DNA of 64,000 nt from Tractidigestivibacter scatoligenes (lineage in GTDB: Bacteria; Actinomycetota; Coriobacteriia; Coriobacteriales; Atopobiaceae): NCBI RefSeq assembly GCF_001494635.1, contig NZ_LOJF01000001.1, forward strand, positions 558,001 to 622,000. Direction: 5' to 3'. The translations under genes were made by a program, and so were the position numbers. Under the pieces are notes generated by a model. That model was not told where the DNA came from. It searched no databases and saw only the letters and a list, made by a program, of their open reading frames with translations. Shown here in pieces: positions 43,609 to 52,995 of the stretch. How positions within the stretch are numbered: position 1 is the stretch's first letter; the number at the start of each line of letters is the position of its first letter.

Positions 43609-44664
43609 ATGACCGAGCAGAACACGGGGCTTCTCGACGACGCCGGAACAAAGTCGGGCGAGAGGATCCTCGAGGTACGCGACCTCAAGACGTACTTCCA
43701 CACGGCAGCCGGCATCGCCAAGGCGGTCGATGGTGTGAGCTTCTCCCTTGACCGCGGCAAGACCCTTGCCATCGTGGGCGAGTCCGGATCTGGCAAGAGC
43801 GTGACCGCCTCCTCCGTCATTCGCCTGCTTGCCAAGACGGGCAAGATCGAGGACGGCTCCATCGAGTTCGATGGCATCGACATGGTCCACGTGCCGGAAC
43901 GCGAGCTGCTCAAGCTTCGAGGCAGCGACATCTCGATGATCTTCCAGGACCCCATGAGCGGCCTCGACCCGGTCTTCAAGGTGGGGACTCAGATGGTCGA
44001 GCTTATCCGCGCGCACAGCGACCTGGGAAAGAAGGAGGCCTACGACCGCGCCGTCGAGATGCTGCGCCTCGTTGGCATCCCCGACCCAGAGGCCCGCATG
44101 GACGCCTACCCCTACGAGCTCTCGGGCGGCATGTGCCAGCGCGTGATCATCGCCATGGCGGTGAGCTGCCACCCTAAGTTCATCATTGCCGACGAGCCAA
44201 CGACTGCCCTTGACGTGACGGTGCAGTCTCAGGTCCTCTCACTCTTGCGAGGTCTTCAGGACGAGCTGGGCACTGCTATTCTCCTCATCACCCACAACCT
44301 AGGCATTGTGTGGGAGATGGCGGATGACGTTATGGTGATGTATGCAGGGCGCACCTGCGAGTACACCTCCATGAGGGAGCTTTACTCAAACCCGCTCCAT
44401 CCCTATACCTGGGGCCTTCTCGACTCCATGCCACGGCTCTCCGATACCGCAAAGACCGACCTGAAGACCATACCGGGCGTGCCTCCCGACCTCAGGCTCA
44501 CCGGTACGTGCTGCAACTTCTGCAACCGCTGCCCCTATGCGACGGAGGAGTGCCACAGGCGCGTGCCAGAACTCAAGGAGGTTGAGCCGGGGCACTTTGT
44601 GGCGTGCCTGAGGCAGGACGGCGAGCACAGGCTCGTGAGAGGCGAGGTGAACCACCATGAGTGA
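43609..44664 (+). CDS. Peptide ABC transporter ATPase, DppD type
   Basis: A 351-residue ATPase. Seen: Walker [14 protein letters not shown]-loop [13 protein letters not shown], signature LSGGMCQRV, Walker [12 protein letters not shown] and the C-terminal peptide-transporter extension with [15 protein letters not shown], a cysteine cluster that in this family can hold an iron-sulfur centre. In-frame starts are a GTG at 43600 and ATGs at 43603 and 43609; AGGTG fits 43609 best. Its last 8 bp overlap the next ATPase. Confidence 0.93.
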   Translation: MTEQNTGLLDDAGTKSGERILEVRDLKTYFHTAAGIAKAVDGVSFSLDRGKTLAIVGESGSGKSVTASSVIRLLAKTGKIEDGSIEFDGIDMVHVPERELLKLRGSDISMIFQDPMSGLDPVFKVGTQMVELIRAHSDLGKKEAYDRAVEMLRLVGIPDPEARMDAYPYELSGGMCQRVIIAMAVSCHPKFIIADEPTTALDVTVQSQVLSLLRGLQDELGTAILLITHNLGIVWEMADDVMVMYAGRTCEYTSMRELYSNPLHPYTWGLLDSMPRLSDTAKTDLKTIPGVPPDLRLTGTCCNFCNRCPYATEECHRRVPELKEVEPGHFVACLRQDGEHRLVRGEVNHHE

Positions 44665-45691
44665 GACGCAGGCAGCCGCTGTTGCCGAGAGACCCCAGGT
44701 TGCGAGCGGAGAGCCAATTCTCTCCATCAAGCACCTCTCCAAGGACTTCCGCCTGCGCGGGGGCAAGCTCTTCTCCAAGCCGCAGGTGCTCCACGCCCTT
44801 TCCGACGTGAGCTTGGACGTCTATCCCGGCGAGACGCTGGGCATCATTGGCGAGTCCGGCTGCGGCAAGTCCACGCTGGGCCGCTGCGTGGTGCAGCTGC
44901 ACCAGGCCACCTCGGGGCAGATCGTCTACGGCGGGCAGGACATCACCAAGCTTTCCGGGCAGCCGCTCAAGGCCGTCCGCAAGGACATCCAGATGATCTT
45001 CCAGGACTCCTACTCGTCGCTTGACCCGCGCTACACCGCGGCCAAGACGATTGAGGAGCCCATGCTCATCTATCGCACCGAGTCGGACGCCTCCAAGCGC
45101 GAGCAGCGCGTGCTGGAGGTAATGCGCGAGGTGGGCCTGGACGTGCAACACCTCCAGCGCTACCCACACGAGTTCTCTGGCGGGCAGCGCCAGCGCATCA
45201 ACGTGGCCCGCGCCCTGGTGCTCGACCCCAAGGTCATCGTCTGCGACGAGCCCGTCTCGGCGCTTGACGTCTCCATCCAGGCACAGGTGCTCAATCTCTT
45301 CCGTCACCTGCAGCAGGAGCGTGGCCTCACGTATCTCTTCATCAGCCACGACCTCTCGGTCATCAAGCACATCTCCGACCGCGTTGCCATCATGTACCTG
45401 GGCCGCGTCATGGAGCTGTGCCCTGCCGACAAGATCTATGCGCATCCTCTGCACCCCTACACCAAGGCGCTCCTCTCGGCCATTCCGCCCGAGAGTCCCT
45501 TCGACAAGAAGCAAGAGATCAAGCTCCAGGGAGAGATTCCAAGCCCTGTGGGTGAGCAGGTGGGCTGCCCGCTTGCCGGGAGGTGCCCCTTCTGCATGGA
45601 GCGCTGCCGTCACGAGCGTCCCTCGCTCGAGGAGGTCGAGCCCGGCCACCGCGTGGCGTGCTTTAAGTACCACGACGTCGTTGCGGAGTAG
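44657..45691 (+). CDS. Peptide ABC transporter ATPase, DppF type
   Basis: A 344-residue ATPase. Seen: Walker A GESGCGKSTLG, Q-loop IFQDSYSSLDPR, signature FSGGQRQRI, Walker B IVCDEPVSALD and the C-terminal oligopeptide domain with AGRCPFCMERC. It completes the DppABCDF set. The M20 hydrolase gene follows after about 50 bp. Confidence 0.93.
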   Translation: MSETQAAAVAERPQVASGEPILSIKHLSKDFRLRGGKLFSKPQVLHALSDVSLDVYPGETLGIIGESGCGKSTLGRCVVQLHQATSGQIVYGGQDITKLSGQPLKAVRKDIQMIFQDSYSSLDPRYTAAKTIEEPMLIYRTESDASKREQRVLEVMREVGLDVQHLQRYPHEFSGGQRQRINVARALVLDPKVIVCDEPVSALDVSIQAQVLNLFRHLQQERGLTYLFISHDLSVIKHISDRVAIMYLGRVMELCPADKIYAHPLHPYTKALLSAIPPESPFDKKQEIKLQGEIPSPVGEQVGCPLAGRCPFCMERCRHERPSLEEVEPGHRVACFKYHDVVAE

Positions 45692-45742
45692 CCGCGCGAA
45701 AATGAAGTGTCCGTCTGAAAGTTCGGGGAGTGTTTGCCACAT

Positions 45743-47008
45743 ATGCCACAGGTCACGAAGGAAGAGCTCCACAAGAAGGTCCTCGATCACAAGGAGGAGC
45801 TTGTCTCTCTCTGCCAGGATCTTATCCGCATCAAGAACCAGAGCCCGCTGGACCCGCAGGAGCCTGCCGTTGACTTTGTGAGGAGATACCTTGCTAGCCA
45901 CGGCATCGATTCGCAGCGCCTGGTTGCCTATGCGGGCGAGGATTACCCGGTGATCTACGCGCGCATTGGCTCCGACGAGGGCTTCCACGTTGTTCTCAAC
46001 GGTCACGTGGACGTGGTTCCCGTGGGCAACCTCTCTGGCTGGGACTTTGATCCCTTTGGGGCCGAGGTCTTTGACGGCAAGATTCATGGTCGCGGTGCCT
46101 CTGACATGAAGTGTGGCCTTGCGGTGCTGCTCTTCTCGATGGCGCTGCTCAATGAGTCCGGTGCCAACCTCAAGGGCGACATTCGTCTGCACGTGGCCAC
46201 GGACGAGGAGATTGCGGGGACCGGCACCAAGTGGTTCTGCGACCACGGCTATGCGGATGGCGCGGATGCCGTGATGGTGGGCGAGCCAACCGGGCACGAC
46301 ACCATCGAGATTGGGCAGAAGGGCATCCTGCACCTTACGCTTACGGCGCACGGCACGCCTGGTCACGGCTCGACCGGCAACTACAAGGGCGACAACGCTA
46401 TCACCAAGCTGGCGCGCGTTATTCTCCATATAGACGAGCTCACTTCTGTGCCTGGCCACTACCTTCCCAGCCAAGCCCAAGCTGTTGCCAACTCCCGCAC
46501 CATTGCCGAGCGCACCATCGACAACCCCCTGGTGGGCAACGTTATTGACCACTGCTCGGCCAACGTGGGCATCATCGAGGGCGGCGGCAAGATCAACCAG
46601 GTGCCCGACCTTGCCAGCTGCAAGGTGGACGTGCGCCTGCCCTACGGCTGCAAACACGAGGACGTGGTGGCGGCCGTCGACCGCATCATCGAGGAGAGTG
46701 GCGTCAAGGGTGTCGAGGCAAGCTACGAGTGGATTGCCGAGGGCAACTACACCGATGACACCTGCCTTCTGGTGACGAGTCTCAAGGACAACATCGAGAG
46801 CGTGTGGGGCGAGGAGTGCCTGCCCGCCTACCAGTGGGCGTCGAGCGACGCCGCGCACTATCGCGCGCTCGGCTGCCCCACCATCCAGTTTGGGCCGGCC
46901 AACAACGCGGGCATCCATGGCTACAACGAGGACGTGGACGTGGAGGACGTGGTGCATGCCGCCGAGATCTACATGCTCACCCTCTGCGACATGCTTGGTA
47001 TCGAGTAG
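45743..47008 (+). CDS. ArgE/DapE-family M20 amidohydrolase
   Basis: A 421-residue cytoplasmic M20 metalloenzyme. Seen: metal site VLNGHVDVVPVG, GRGASDMKCG with the bridging Asp, the Glu pair in ATDEEIAGTGT and the dimerisation segment LTAHGTPGHGSTGNYKG. Such enzymes deacylate N-acyl amino acids or cleave dipeptides; the precise substrate is open. Alternative TTG start at 45734 is in frame. It directly follows the peptide ABC transporter and is a probable intracellular peptidase for the imported cargo. Confidence 0.87.
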   Translation: MPQVTKEELHKKVLDHKEELVSLCQDLIRIKNQSPLDPQEPAVDFVRRYLASHGIDSQRLVAYAGEDYPVIYARIGSDEGFHVVLNGHVDVVPVGNLSGWDFDPFGAEVFDGKIHGRGASDMKCGLAVLLFSMALLNESGANLKGDIRLHVATDEEIAGTGTKWFCDHGYADGADAVMVGEPTGHDTIEIGQKGILHLTLTAHGTPGHGSTGNYKGDNAITKLARVILHIDELTSVPGHYLPSQAQAVANSRTIAERTIDNPLVGNVIDHCSANVGIIEGGGKINQVPDLASCKVDVRLPYGCKHEDVVAAVDRIIEESGVKGVEASYEWIAEGNYTDDTCLLVTSLKDNIESVWGEECLPAYQWASSDAAHYRALGCPTIQFGPANNAGIHGYNEDVDVEDVVHAAEIYMLTLCDMLGIE

Positions 47009-47019
47009 GGAGGTCTAAC

Positions 47020-48507
47020 GTGGGAGAGTGCGAGTGCGGGTGCGGGTGTGAGTGCAATTGCGAGGCTTCTGCCAACGAGGTTCCCGAGGCAAAGAGCGCG
47101 CAGCTCACATGGCATGTTGGTGACGAGACGATTGACTACGTGGCCACAGCTGGCCACCTGGACATCATCGACCGCGAGAAGGTCCTTGAGGGGCGGATGT
47201 TCAACGTCTCCTATGTTGCCAAGGCAATCGATGGCAGCGAGGTAGATTCGCATACGCGTCCGGTGACTTTCTGCTATAACGGCGGTCCTGGCTCCGCCTC
47301 GGTGCCCATTAACTTTGGCGGTCTGGGGCCGCGTCGCGTGGTGACCCACGGGATGGACTTTGTGGGTGCGGGGTATGAGGTTGTGGATAACCCCGGCACG
47401 CTGCTTCGCGAGTCCGACCTCGTCTTCCCGGACGCTTTGGGCACAGGCTGGTCTTTTGTGGCCGAGGGCTACGACACCAAGCGCGTCTACGGCTTGGAGG
47501 AGGATGCACGCACTTTCTGCCGTGCCATCTGCCAGTGGCTTGACGAGAACGACCGTTGGGGTTCCCCTCTCTACATCTTTGGCGAGTCCTACGGAACCAT
47601 GCGCAGCGCCGTCCTTATGCGCTATCTTGGCGAGGCGCATGTGCCCCTGGCGGGTGTCGTGATGCTCTCTGCCTACTACGATTGGACGCAGAACCTGCCC
47701 GGCAACGACCTCTACTACGTGGGCATGGTTCCCACCTTTGCCTCTACGGCACAGTACTTTGGCCTTGTTGGCCAGGGCGTCGACGAGGACGAGTGGTTCG
47801 ACAAGGCCTCTGCGTTTGCGGGAGGGGAGTACGCCCGCGGCATCTTCCAGGGCGATGAGATTGACCCTGCCGAGAAGGATGCCCTTGCAGAGCACCTGTC
47901 TGCGTTCGTCGGGCTTCCCAAGGACTATCTGCTTGCCCGCAACAACCGAGTTGAGCTTGAGGACTTTAGGAAAGACCTTCTCGCCAGTCGAGGCCTTGTG
48001 TGCGGACGCCTTGACCAGCGTTTTACCGAGACCTCGCTGCTCCCTGGCCAACGTGCCTCGTTCTACTTTGCCTGTGAGGACCCGGCCAACCATGCGCTCG
48101 AGAGCTGCTGGTATGCGGCGTTCCGCGACTTCCTGCGCAGCGACCTTGGCTATGAGGGGCCTGCCGAGTATCGCCTCTCTGTGTGGGGGGAGATTGGCAT
48201 TGGCTGGAACTGGGTCCACGACGAGCCGGGCTTTGACGAGACCACCGTTGCGGCGCCCAACCTTGCGTATGACATTGCCGTAGCGTTGAGGCGCAGCCCC
48301 ACGACCAAGCTCTGCATTCTGGGCGGCCGCTATGACACGGCAACCCCCTGGTGGAACGTGCGTCACACGATGTCCCAGCTCTACCTGCCTGACGCGCTCA
48401 AGCGCCAAATCACGTGGCATCGCTATGGCTGCGGCCACATGGCATACACGGACGAGCCCACGCTCCACGCCATGGCTGCCGACCTGCGCGAGTTCTACAG
48501 GAAGTAA
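47020..48507 (+). CDS. S10-family serine carboxypeptidase with Cys-x-Cys N-terminus
   Basis: A 495-residue S10 peptidase. Seen: oxyanion region FCYNGGPGSAS, nucleophile FGESYGT (Ser190), acid in LGGRYDTATPWW and His in RYGCGHMAY. There is no signal peptide: the N-terminus reads MGECECGCGCECNCEASANE, six cysteines at alternate positions 4-14, a pattern that could bind metal or a cluster. Start is GTG at 47020 with AGGGAGGTC upstream, 11 bp after the M20 stop, so cotranscribed. A terminator follows, closing the peptide operon. Confidence 0.88.
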   Translation: MGECECGCGCECNCEASANEVPEAKSAQLTWHVGDETIDYVATAGHLDIIDREKVLEGRMFNVSYVAKAIDGSEVDSHTRPVTFCYNGGPGSASVPINFGGLGPRRVVTHGMDFVGAGYEVVDNPGTLLRESDLVFPDALGTGWSFVAEGYDTKRVYGLEEDARTFCRAICQWLDENDRWGSPLYIFGESYGTMRSAVLMRYLGEAHVPLAGVVMLSAYYDWTQNLPGNDLYYVGMVPTFASTAQYFGLVGQGVDEDEWFDKASAFAGGEYARGIFQGDEIDPAEKDALAEHLSAFVGLPKDYLLARNNRVELEDFRKDLLASRGLVCGRLDQRFTETSLLPGQRASFYFACEDPANHALESCWYAAFRDFLRSDLGYEGPAEYRLSVWGEIGIGWNWVHDEPGFDETTVAAPNLAYDIAVALRRSPTTKLCILGGRYDTATPWWNVRHTMSQLYLPDALKRQITWHRYGCGHMAYTDEPTLHAMAADLREFYRK

Positions 48508-48518
48508 CTTCTCTCAAC

Positions 48519-48555
48519 AAGGACCCCTCCCATTGAAAGCCGGGAGGGGTCCTTT
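48519..48555 (+). terminator. Terminator closing the peptide operon
   Basis: A perfect 13-bp stem, AAGGACCCCTCCC with GGGAGGGGTCCTT, has a 10-base loop and a short T-run (TTT). It begins 12 bp after the S10 stop and also faces the convergent membrane-protein gene. Confidence 0.8.
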
Positions 48556-48597
48556 GAGAAGAGGGAGGGCTGTATTAAAGCTCCGGGTGGTCTGGCC

Positions 48598-49008
48598 TTA
48601 CTTCGTACGCTTCATGAAGCAGGAGACAAGCTCGACAACCAGGGCGATAAGGCCCAGGACCAGCGTGATTGCAATGTATTGGATGCCGCCGGATGACCCA
48701 AACATGGTGATGCCGGAGAGCACGTCGGCCAGGGTCGCAATGCTCGAGACAATGAACTCGAGGATGGCAACAACGATAAATACCACGGCAACAAGGTTGA
48801 GAATGTCCGCCCAATCGCTTGGCACCAGTGAGTAGGCAAGTGCGCAGACGGCGCCAAGCAGGAAGCATGCAAGGACGGTTGCAGTGAAGTTGTTTGCCGC
48901 TCCGGCAGCGACGGCGTAGTAGATTCCGGTGACAAGCGACAGTGCACCACAGACAAGGCTGAGCCAAGCGCCTGCCGTTTGAATCTTGATTCCCTTGACC
49001 TGAGCCAT
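48598..49008 (-). CDS. Four-helix membrane protein paired with GH3
   Basis: A 136-residue protein with four predicted transmembrane helices (about 12-34, 42-60, 68-90 and 107-130) ending in a basic KRTK. I do not recognise the family. Its start overlaps the stop of the upstream GH3 gene by one base (TAATG), so it is translationally coupled and should be made in proportion to the enzyme; a partner role at the membrane is plausible. Confidence 0.75.
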   Translation of the reverse strand: MAQVKGIKIQTAGAWLSLVCGALSLVTGIYYAVAAGAANNFTATVLACFLLGAVCALAYSLVPSDWADILNLVAVVFIVVAILEFIVSSIATLADVLSGITMFGSSGGIQYIAITLVLGLIALVVELVSCFMKRTK

Positions 49009-52000
49009 TAGGCCTCAGCTCCCTTCTTGTCCTCGCCGTCTTGTGCCTTGTGGGCCTTTACCGTGTCGTAGACATACACGCCGAGAAGGCCTGCGGTTAG
49101 CACGCCGCTCACAATCTGGGTGCCCGTGATGGCGTTCTCCCACCATGCGTTTGCGTGGACGATCTGCGAGCTGTCGTCCAGGCCATTGATGTTGCTGGTG
49201 CGCACCTGGGCGTAGACCGTGTGCTTGGTCGCATCGCGAAGCGCCTTGAGGAGATAGCCGTCACCGTTCTCGATGTCTTCGGCAATCACTGTGTTGCTGA
49301 GCTTGGCAGTGGAGGAGTCAGAGCCAGGTCCAAAGCCCGCCATGTCCCAGCACCAGTAGTCGAGACCGTTTGCCAGGTTTGTTGCATAGTGTGTCTTGTA
49401 GTCGGAGCCAACGCATGCATCGGAGCAGATGACGCCCTTGAACCCCCACTCGCCGCGCATCACGTCCTGCATGGTTGCCGAGCAGCTGCCGGCGTAAGTG
49501 ACACCAATGCGGTTGAATGCGGTCATGCATCCCATGCATCCGCCCTTTGCGTAGGCACCCTCAAACGCACGCAGATACTCCTCGCGGATGGCCTGCTCAT
49601 TTGCAAAGGTTGCCGCGCTCTCGCGGTTTGCTTCCTGGTCGTTGAGGACCATGTGCTTGTAGCCCAGAATGACGCCGTACTTCTGGCACTCGCGCGAGAC
49701 AACCTCGCCAATCAGGTAGTCAAGGTTGCCGTCCTCGGAGTAGTACGCGGACGCGCGACCGTTGAACGGCGTTCTGTGAATGTTTGGGCCACCAGACCAA
49801 ATCTCAGTGAGACCCATGAAGATGCTCTCGTTGCCAGTAAGGTTGGAGCGCTTGGTAATGTGGTCGATGTCCCACGTCGATGCCTCGACGATTGCGCAAG
49901 GCCAGTTGAAGCCAGACTCACCGTTAAGCTTAAAGACCACCTGCTGAAGCTGGTCCATGTCGTCTCCACGGTAGGAGGCGGGCATCGTGATGGAGTCGAT
50001 GGCAACCGAGCCGTTCTGGTCGGGGAGGATGGAGGCCATCTCCTCTACGGTCAGCTGGTTGAGGAAGACGTTCCAGGTCTCCTCGTCGTTGTAGTCAACA
50101 TCGCGCATTGCCACGAAGGTGATTCCGGAGTCCTCACCCTGGGTGAAGTCAGACACGCTGGGAGCGTCGTCAGGCGTCTCGTAGAAGTTGCCGTCGAGCA
50201 CCTCCATCATGTCCGGCGTGGCGCGAACGGCAACGGGCTCGGTGGGGAAGGTGGCGTCCCAGTCGCTACGCGAGAGGTATGTGATGGTGTCCGTTCCAAG
50301 GTTGTTGAGGTCCGCGTCATCAAAGCAGTTGGTGACCTGCTGGCTGTCGACGTAGCGCGACATGGCATAACGGCTGGCGTCAACATCGGAGGTGCTCCAA
50401 GAGTAGACATTCGATGCATCCCCACTTGTGCTTGAGCCATCTACCGCAACCATGCCTTTGGCACCCTTGGCAGCGAGGATGTTGTTGAGCGCATCATGTG
50501 CGTCATCGCCAATTGCCAGGTAATAGGTGCCCGCAGAGAGGATGTAGCCCTTTGCCTTTGTGTAGTCATAGCTTGCCAGCAGGTACTGCTCAACCTCGAC
50601 GCTCACCGTCTCGGAGGCACCTGGCTCAAGCTCGCTGGTCTTTGCAAAGCCAACCAGCACCACAGCGGACTTCTCGACCTTGTTTTGCTTTTCGTAGTCT
50701 CCGTAGGGAGTCTGTGCATAGACCTCGACTACCGACCTAGCGGCAACGTTTCCGGTGTTTGTAACAGTCACCGAAAGGGTGTACGTGTCGGATGTCGAGT
50801 CAAACGAGCAGCTGTCCAGAGTCTGTTGGAAGGTTGTGTACGAGAGGCCATAGCCAAAGGGGTAGGCTATCTCGTCCGTGTAATTCCAGGCAGACCCCGT
50901 CGATGACCCCGCGGTGCTCGTGGCGTTGCCCTGGCCAAGGATTGCGTCCTCGTAGCGGGTTTCGTAGTACTTGTATCCCACGTAGATGCCCTCGGCGTAG
51001 ATGAGGTAGCTCTGGACAAACCTGTCCGTATCGTTGCAGGTGTCGAGGACCTCGTCGAGGTTCGACCACTTCTGCGTGTTCTTGGCTTGAGCATAGGTGA
51101 TTGCGGGGGCCGAGAGCGAGTTCTTAGCGTAGGTGTCAACGAGCTTACCGGAGGGGCTTGCCTCGCCGTCGAGCACGTTGGCGACACCGGTGAAGCCGAC
51201 AACGCCGGGGGTTCCCACCCAGAGGATTGCGTCGACGTCGTAGTTGGCAAGATCACCCAGTTCAACGGCCCAACTGGAGTTCACCAGTACTATGATGCGC
51301 TTGATGGTGCCTGCCGCCTTCTCGGCCTGAAGGAGCGCGAGAAGGTCCTTCTCGTTCTGATGCAGGGCAAGCTGACTGATGCCCTCGGAGTCCTCGAGCA
51401 CCAGGTCACAGTCCTCGGAGCCCTGGCGGGTGATCATGTAGATTGCAGCGTCGTTGTACTGTGAGGCCCAGCTCGCGCGAAGGTCATCGGTGAGAAGTGA
51501 CACCGGTGCCTCGCCCACCTCGGGATTCTCGGCGTCCTTCACCCTGCCGTATCCGCTTGTCTGGTAGGCCTCGGTGACCGTGGGGTTGACGTCGAATGCC
51601 TCCTGCATGGCCGAGAGGTACGTGACCCACTTCACCGTGCTGGTGTCGCTGGGCGTGTGGTAGCTGTAGAAGGGACCATACGTTGGGCCCGTGTACCCAA
51701 AGCCCATGCTCGCGGTGTCGACATCGGGATTCTCGAACGAGTTCTGGCCAAAGAGGGTGACGCTTGCTCCCTTCTGGAGCGGCAGAGCTCCGTTCTCGTT
51801 CTTGAGCAGGACGACCCCGCCCTCAACCTCCTCGATGGCGGCAGCGGCGCAGTCATCCTCGAGTTTCTGAAGTGCTGTGGCATCGTAGATGTCGGTGCCG
51901 TAGTCGCTCTTGTAGTAGGTGGTGTCACCGCCCGACCCGCTTGACGTCACGCTTGTGGTGTCGATGCCCAGAGCGGTGTTGATCCTTCCGCGATAGGACT

Positions 52001-52094
52001 CCGCGACTGGTGCGCCTACGCACGTTGTCGCAAACACGGTCGACGTAATGCCGGCAGCGCCCTTCACGAATTGCCTGCGTGAGATGGTACCCAT
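49008..52094 (-). CDS. Tat-exported GH3 glycosidase, permuted domain order
   Basis: A 1028-residue GH3 enzyme with the same reversed domain order as the one at 17787. N-terminal Tat motif SRRQFVKGAAG with hydrophobic stretch (5-28); GH3 C-type domain (from EEVEGGVVLLKNENGALPL), FnIII-like part beginning YPFGYGLSYTTF, then the catalytic barrel (from LNQLTVEEMASIL) with nucleophile region GVICSDACVG (Asp892). A transmembrane helix (about 1000-1018) and tail ending KKGAEA anchor it. The start at 52094 follows GAAGGGAAGGAC. It is divergent from a LytTR two-component system and coupled to a small membrane protein. Substrate unknown. Confidence 0.87.
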   Translation of the reverse strand: MGTISRRQFVKGAAGITSTVFATTCVGAPVAESYRGRINTALGIDTTSVTSSGSGGDTTYYKSDYGTDIYDATALQKLEDDCAAAAIEEVEGGVVLLKNENGALPLQKGASVTLFGQNSFENPDVDTASMGFGYTGPTYGPFYSYHTPSDTSTVKWVTYLSAMQEAFDVNPTVTEAYQTSGYGRVKDAENPEVGEAPVSLLTDDLRASWASQYNDAAIYMITRQGSEDCDLVLEDSEGISQLALHQNEKDLLALLQAEKAAGTIKRIIVLVNSSWAVELGDLANYDVDAILWVGTPGVVGFTGVANVLDGEASPSGKLVDTYAKNSLSAPAITYAQAKNTQKWSNLDEVLDTCNDTDRFVQSYLIYAEGIYVGYKYYETRYEDAILGQGNATSTAGSSTGSAWNYTDEIAYPFGYGLSYTTFQQTLDSCSFDSTSDTYTLSVTVTNTGNVAARSVVEVYAQTPYGDYEKQNKVEKSAVVLVGFAKTSELEPGASETVSVEVEQYLLASYDYTKAKGYILSAGTYYLAIGDDAHDALNNILAAKGAKGMVAVDGSSTSGDASNVYSWSTSDVDASRYAMSRYVDSQQVTNCFDDADLNNLGTDTITYLSRSDWDATFPTEPVAVRATPDMMEVLDGNFYETPDDAPSVSDFTQGEDSGITFVAMRDVDYNDEETWNVFLNQLTVEEMASILPDQNGSVAIDSITMPASYRGDDMDQLQQVVFKLNGESGFNWPCAIVEASTWDIDHITKRSNLTGNESIFMGLTEIWSGGPNIHRTPFNGRASAYYSEDGNLDYLIGEVVSRECQKYGVILGYKHMVLNDQEANRESAATFANEQAIREEYLRAFEGAYAKGGCMGCMTAFNRIGVTYAGSCSATMQDVMRGEWGFKGVICSDACVGSDYKTHYATNLANGLDYWCWDMAGFGPGSDSSTAKLSNTVIAEDIENGDGYLLKALRDATKHTVYAQVRTSNINGLDDSSQIVHANAWWENAITGTQIVSGVLTAGLLGVYVYDTVKAHKAQDGEDKKGAEA

Positions 52095-52281
52095 GTCCTT
52101 CCCTTCTCGCCTTCCATTTCCCCTTGCCCACTGGGGGCTTGTCGCGCGCATCGTAAGGCCCGGGTTATGTGGCCAGAAAGGGGGCATGGCGGATTCGGTT
52201 CTCCAGATGGCAGTTTCGGGTGAAGCTTGCCGTTCGCCTGCCGCGGTCGCATGGGATAATCGTTTGGGGAGGTTGGGGGAC

Positions 52282-52995
52282 ATGATCAGGGCAGCGAGCG
52301 TAGAGAACGATGAGGATGAGGAGCGTCTGCTTGAAGAGCAGCTCGCTCGCTATGGCCTCGATCGCAACGTCGAGACGTCATGCGTGCACTACGGGACCGC
52401 CGAGGCGTTTCTCGACGCCCCCTATGACGTTGACGTGGTGTTCATGGATATCGACCTACCAGGGATGAACGGCATGGACGCGGCCACCCAGATGCGTCGC
52501 TGCGATACCACCACGCAGATTGTCTTTGTGACGAGTCTCGCGCAGTATGCCGTCAAAGGCTACGAGGTCGATGCCGCTGGTTTTATCGTCAAACCAGTGC
52601 GCTTCTACGACATGGCGATGTGTCTCGATAAGGTAAGGCGAGTCATCTCGCGCAATGTGGGAGAGTCAATTACCATTCGGACGCAATCGGGGATGTACCT
52701 CTTTCCCGTCTCAGACATCGAGTATGTCGAGACCAGCGGTCATGACCTTGTGTACCACTTTTCTTCGGGCGCCAGCCCAATTCGCGTTCGGGATAGCCTT
52801 GGACGCCTGGCAGAGAGCCTTGCGGATAAGCCCTTCATTCGCGTTTCGCAAGGTCAGCTCGTCAACATGATGCATGTGGTGCGTGTTGCCGGCAGCAGCC
52901 TGACGCTGTCGGGAGGGGACACGCTCTTCTTTAGTCGCCGGTGCAAGCGCGACTGTCTCAACCGTATAGCCCAGTACATGGGAAGGACCATCTGA
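52282..52995 (+). CDS. LytTR-family response regulator
   Basis: A 237-residue regulator. The receiver domain (1-120) has acidic pocket ENDEDE, phosphoacceptor Asp in VVFMDIDLPGMNG and the conserved Lys in GFIVKPV. The C-terminal LytTR DNA-binding domain (about 130-237) has FPVSDIEYVETSGHDLVYH and FIRVSQGQLVNMMHV. Close in layout to AgrA. The histidine-kinase gene overlaps its stop by one base. The start at 52282 follows GGTTGGGGGAC. Divergent from the GH3 gene. Confidence 0.9.
   Translation: MIRAASVENDEDEERLLEEQLARYGLDRNVETSCVHYGTAEAFLDAPYDVDVVFMDIDLPGMNGMDAATQMRRCDTTTQIVFVTSLAQYAVKGYEVDAAGFIVKPVRFYDMAMCLDKVRRVISRNVGESITIRTQSGMYLFPVSDIEYVETSGHDLVYHFSSGASPIRVRDSLGRLAESLADKPFIRVSQGQLVNMMHVVRVAGSSLTLSGGDTLFFSRRCKRDCLNRIAQYMGRTI

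Noticed and set aside
44573-46957. A 794-codon open frame antisense to the DppF and M20 genes
   Set aside because: Both plus-strand genes are certain; the antisense frame shows only the codon-shadow pattern of high-GC DNA.
52095-52281. LytTR binding repeats between the GH3 and the regulator
   Set aside because: AGTT and CGTT words occur, but no two are clearly matched or properly spaced.
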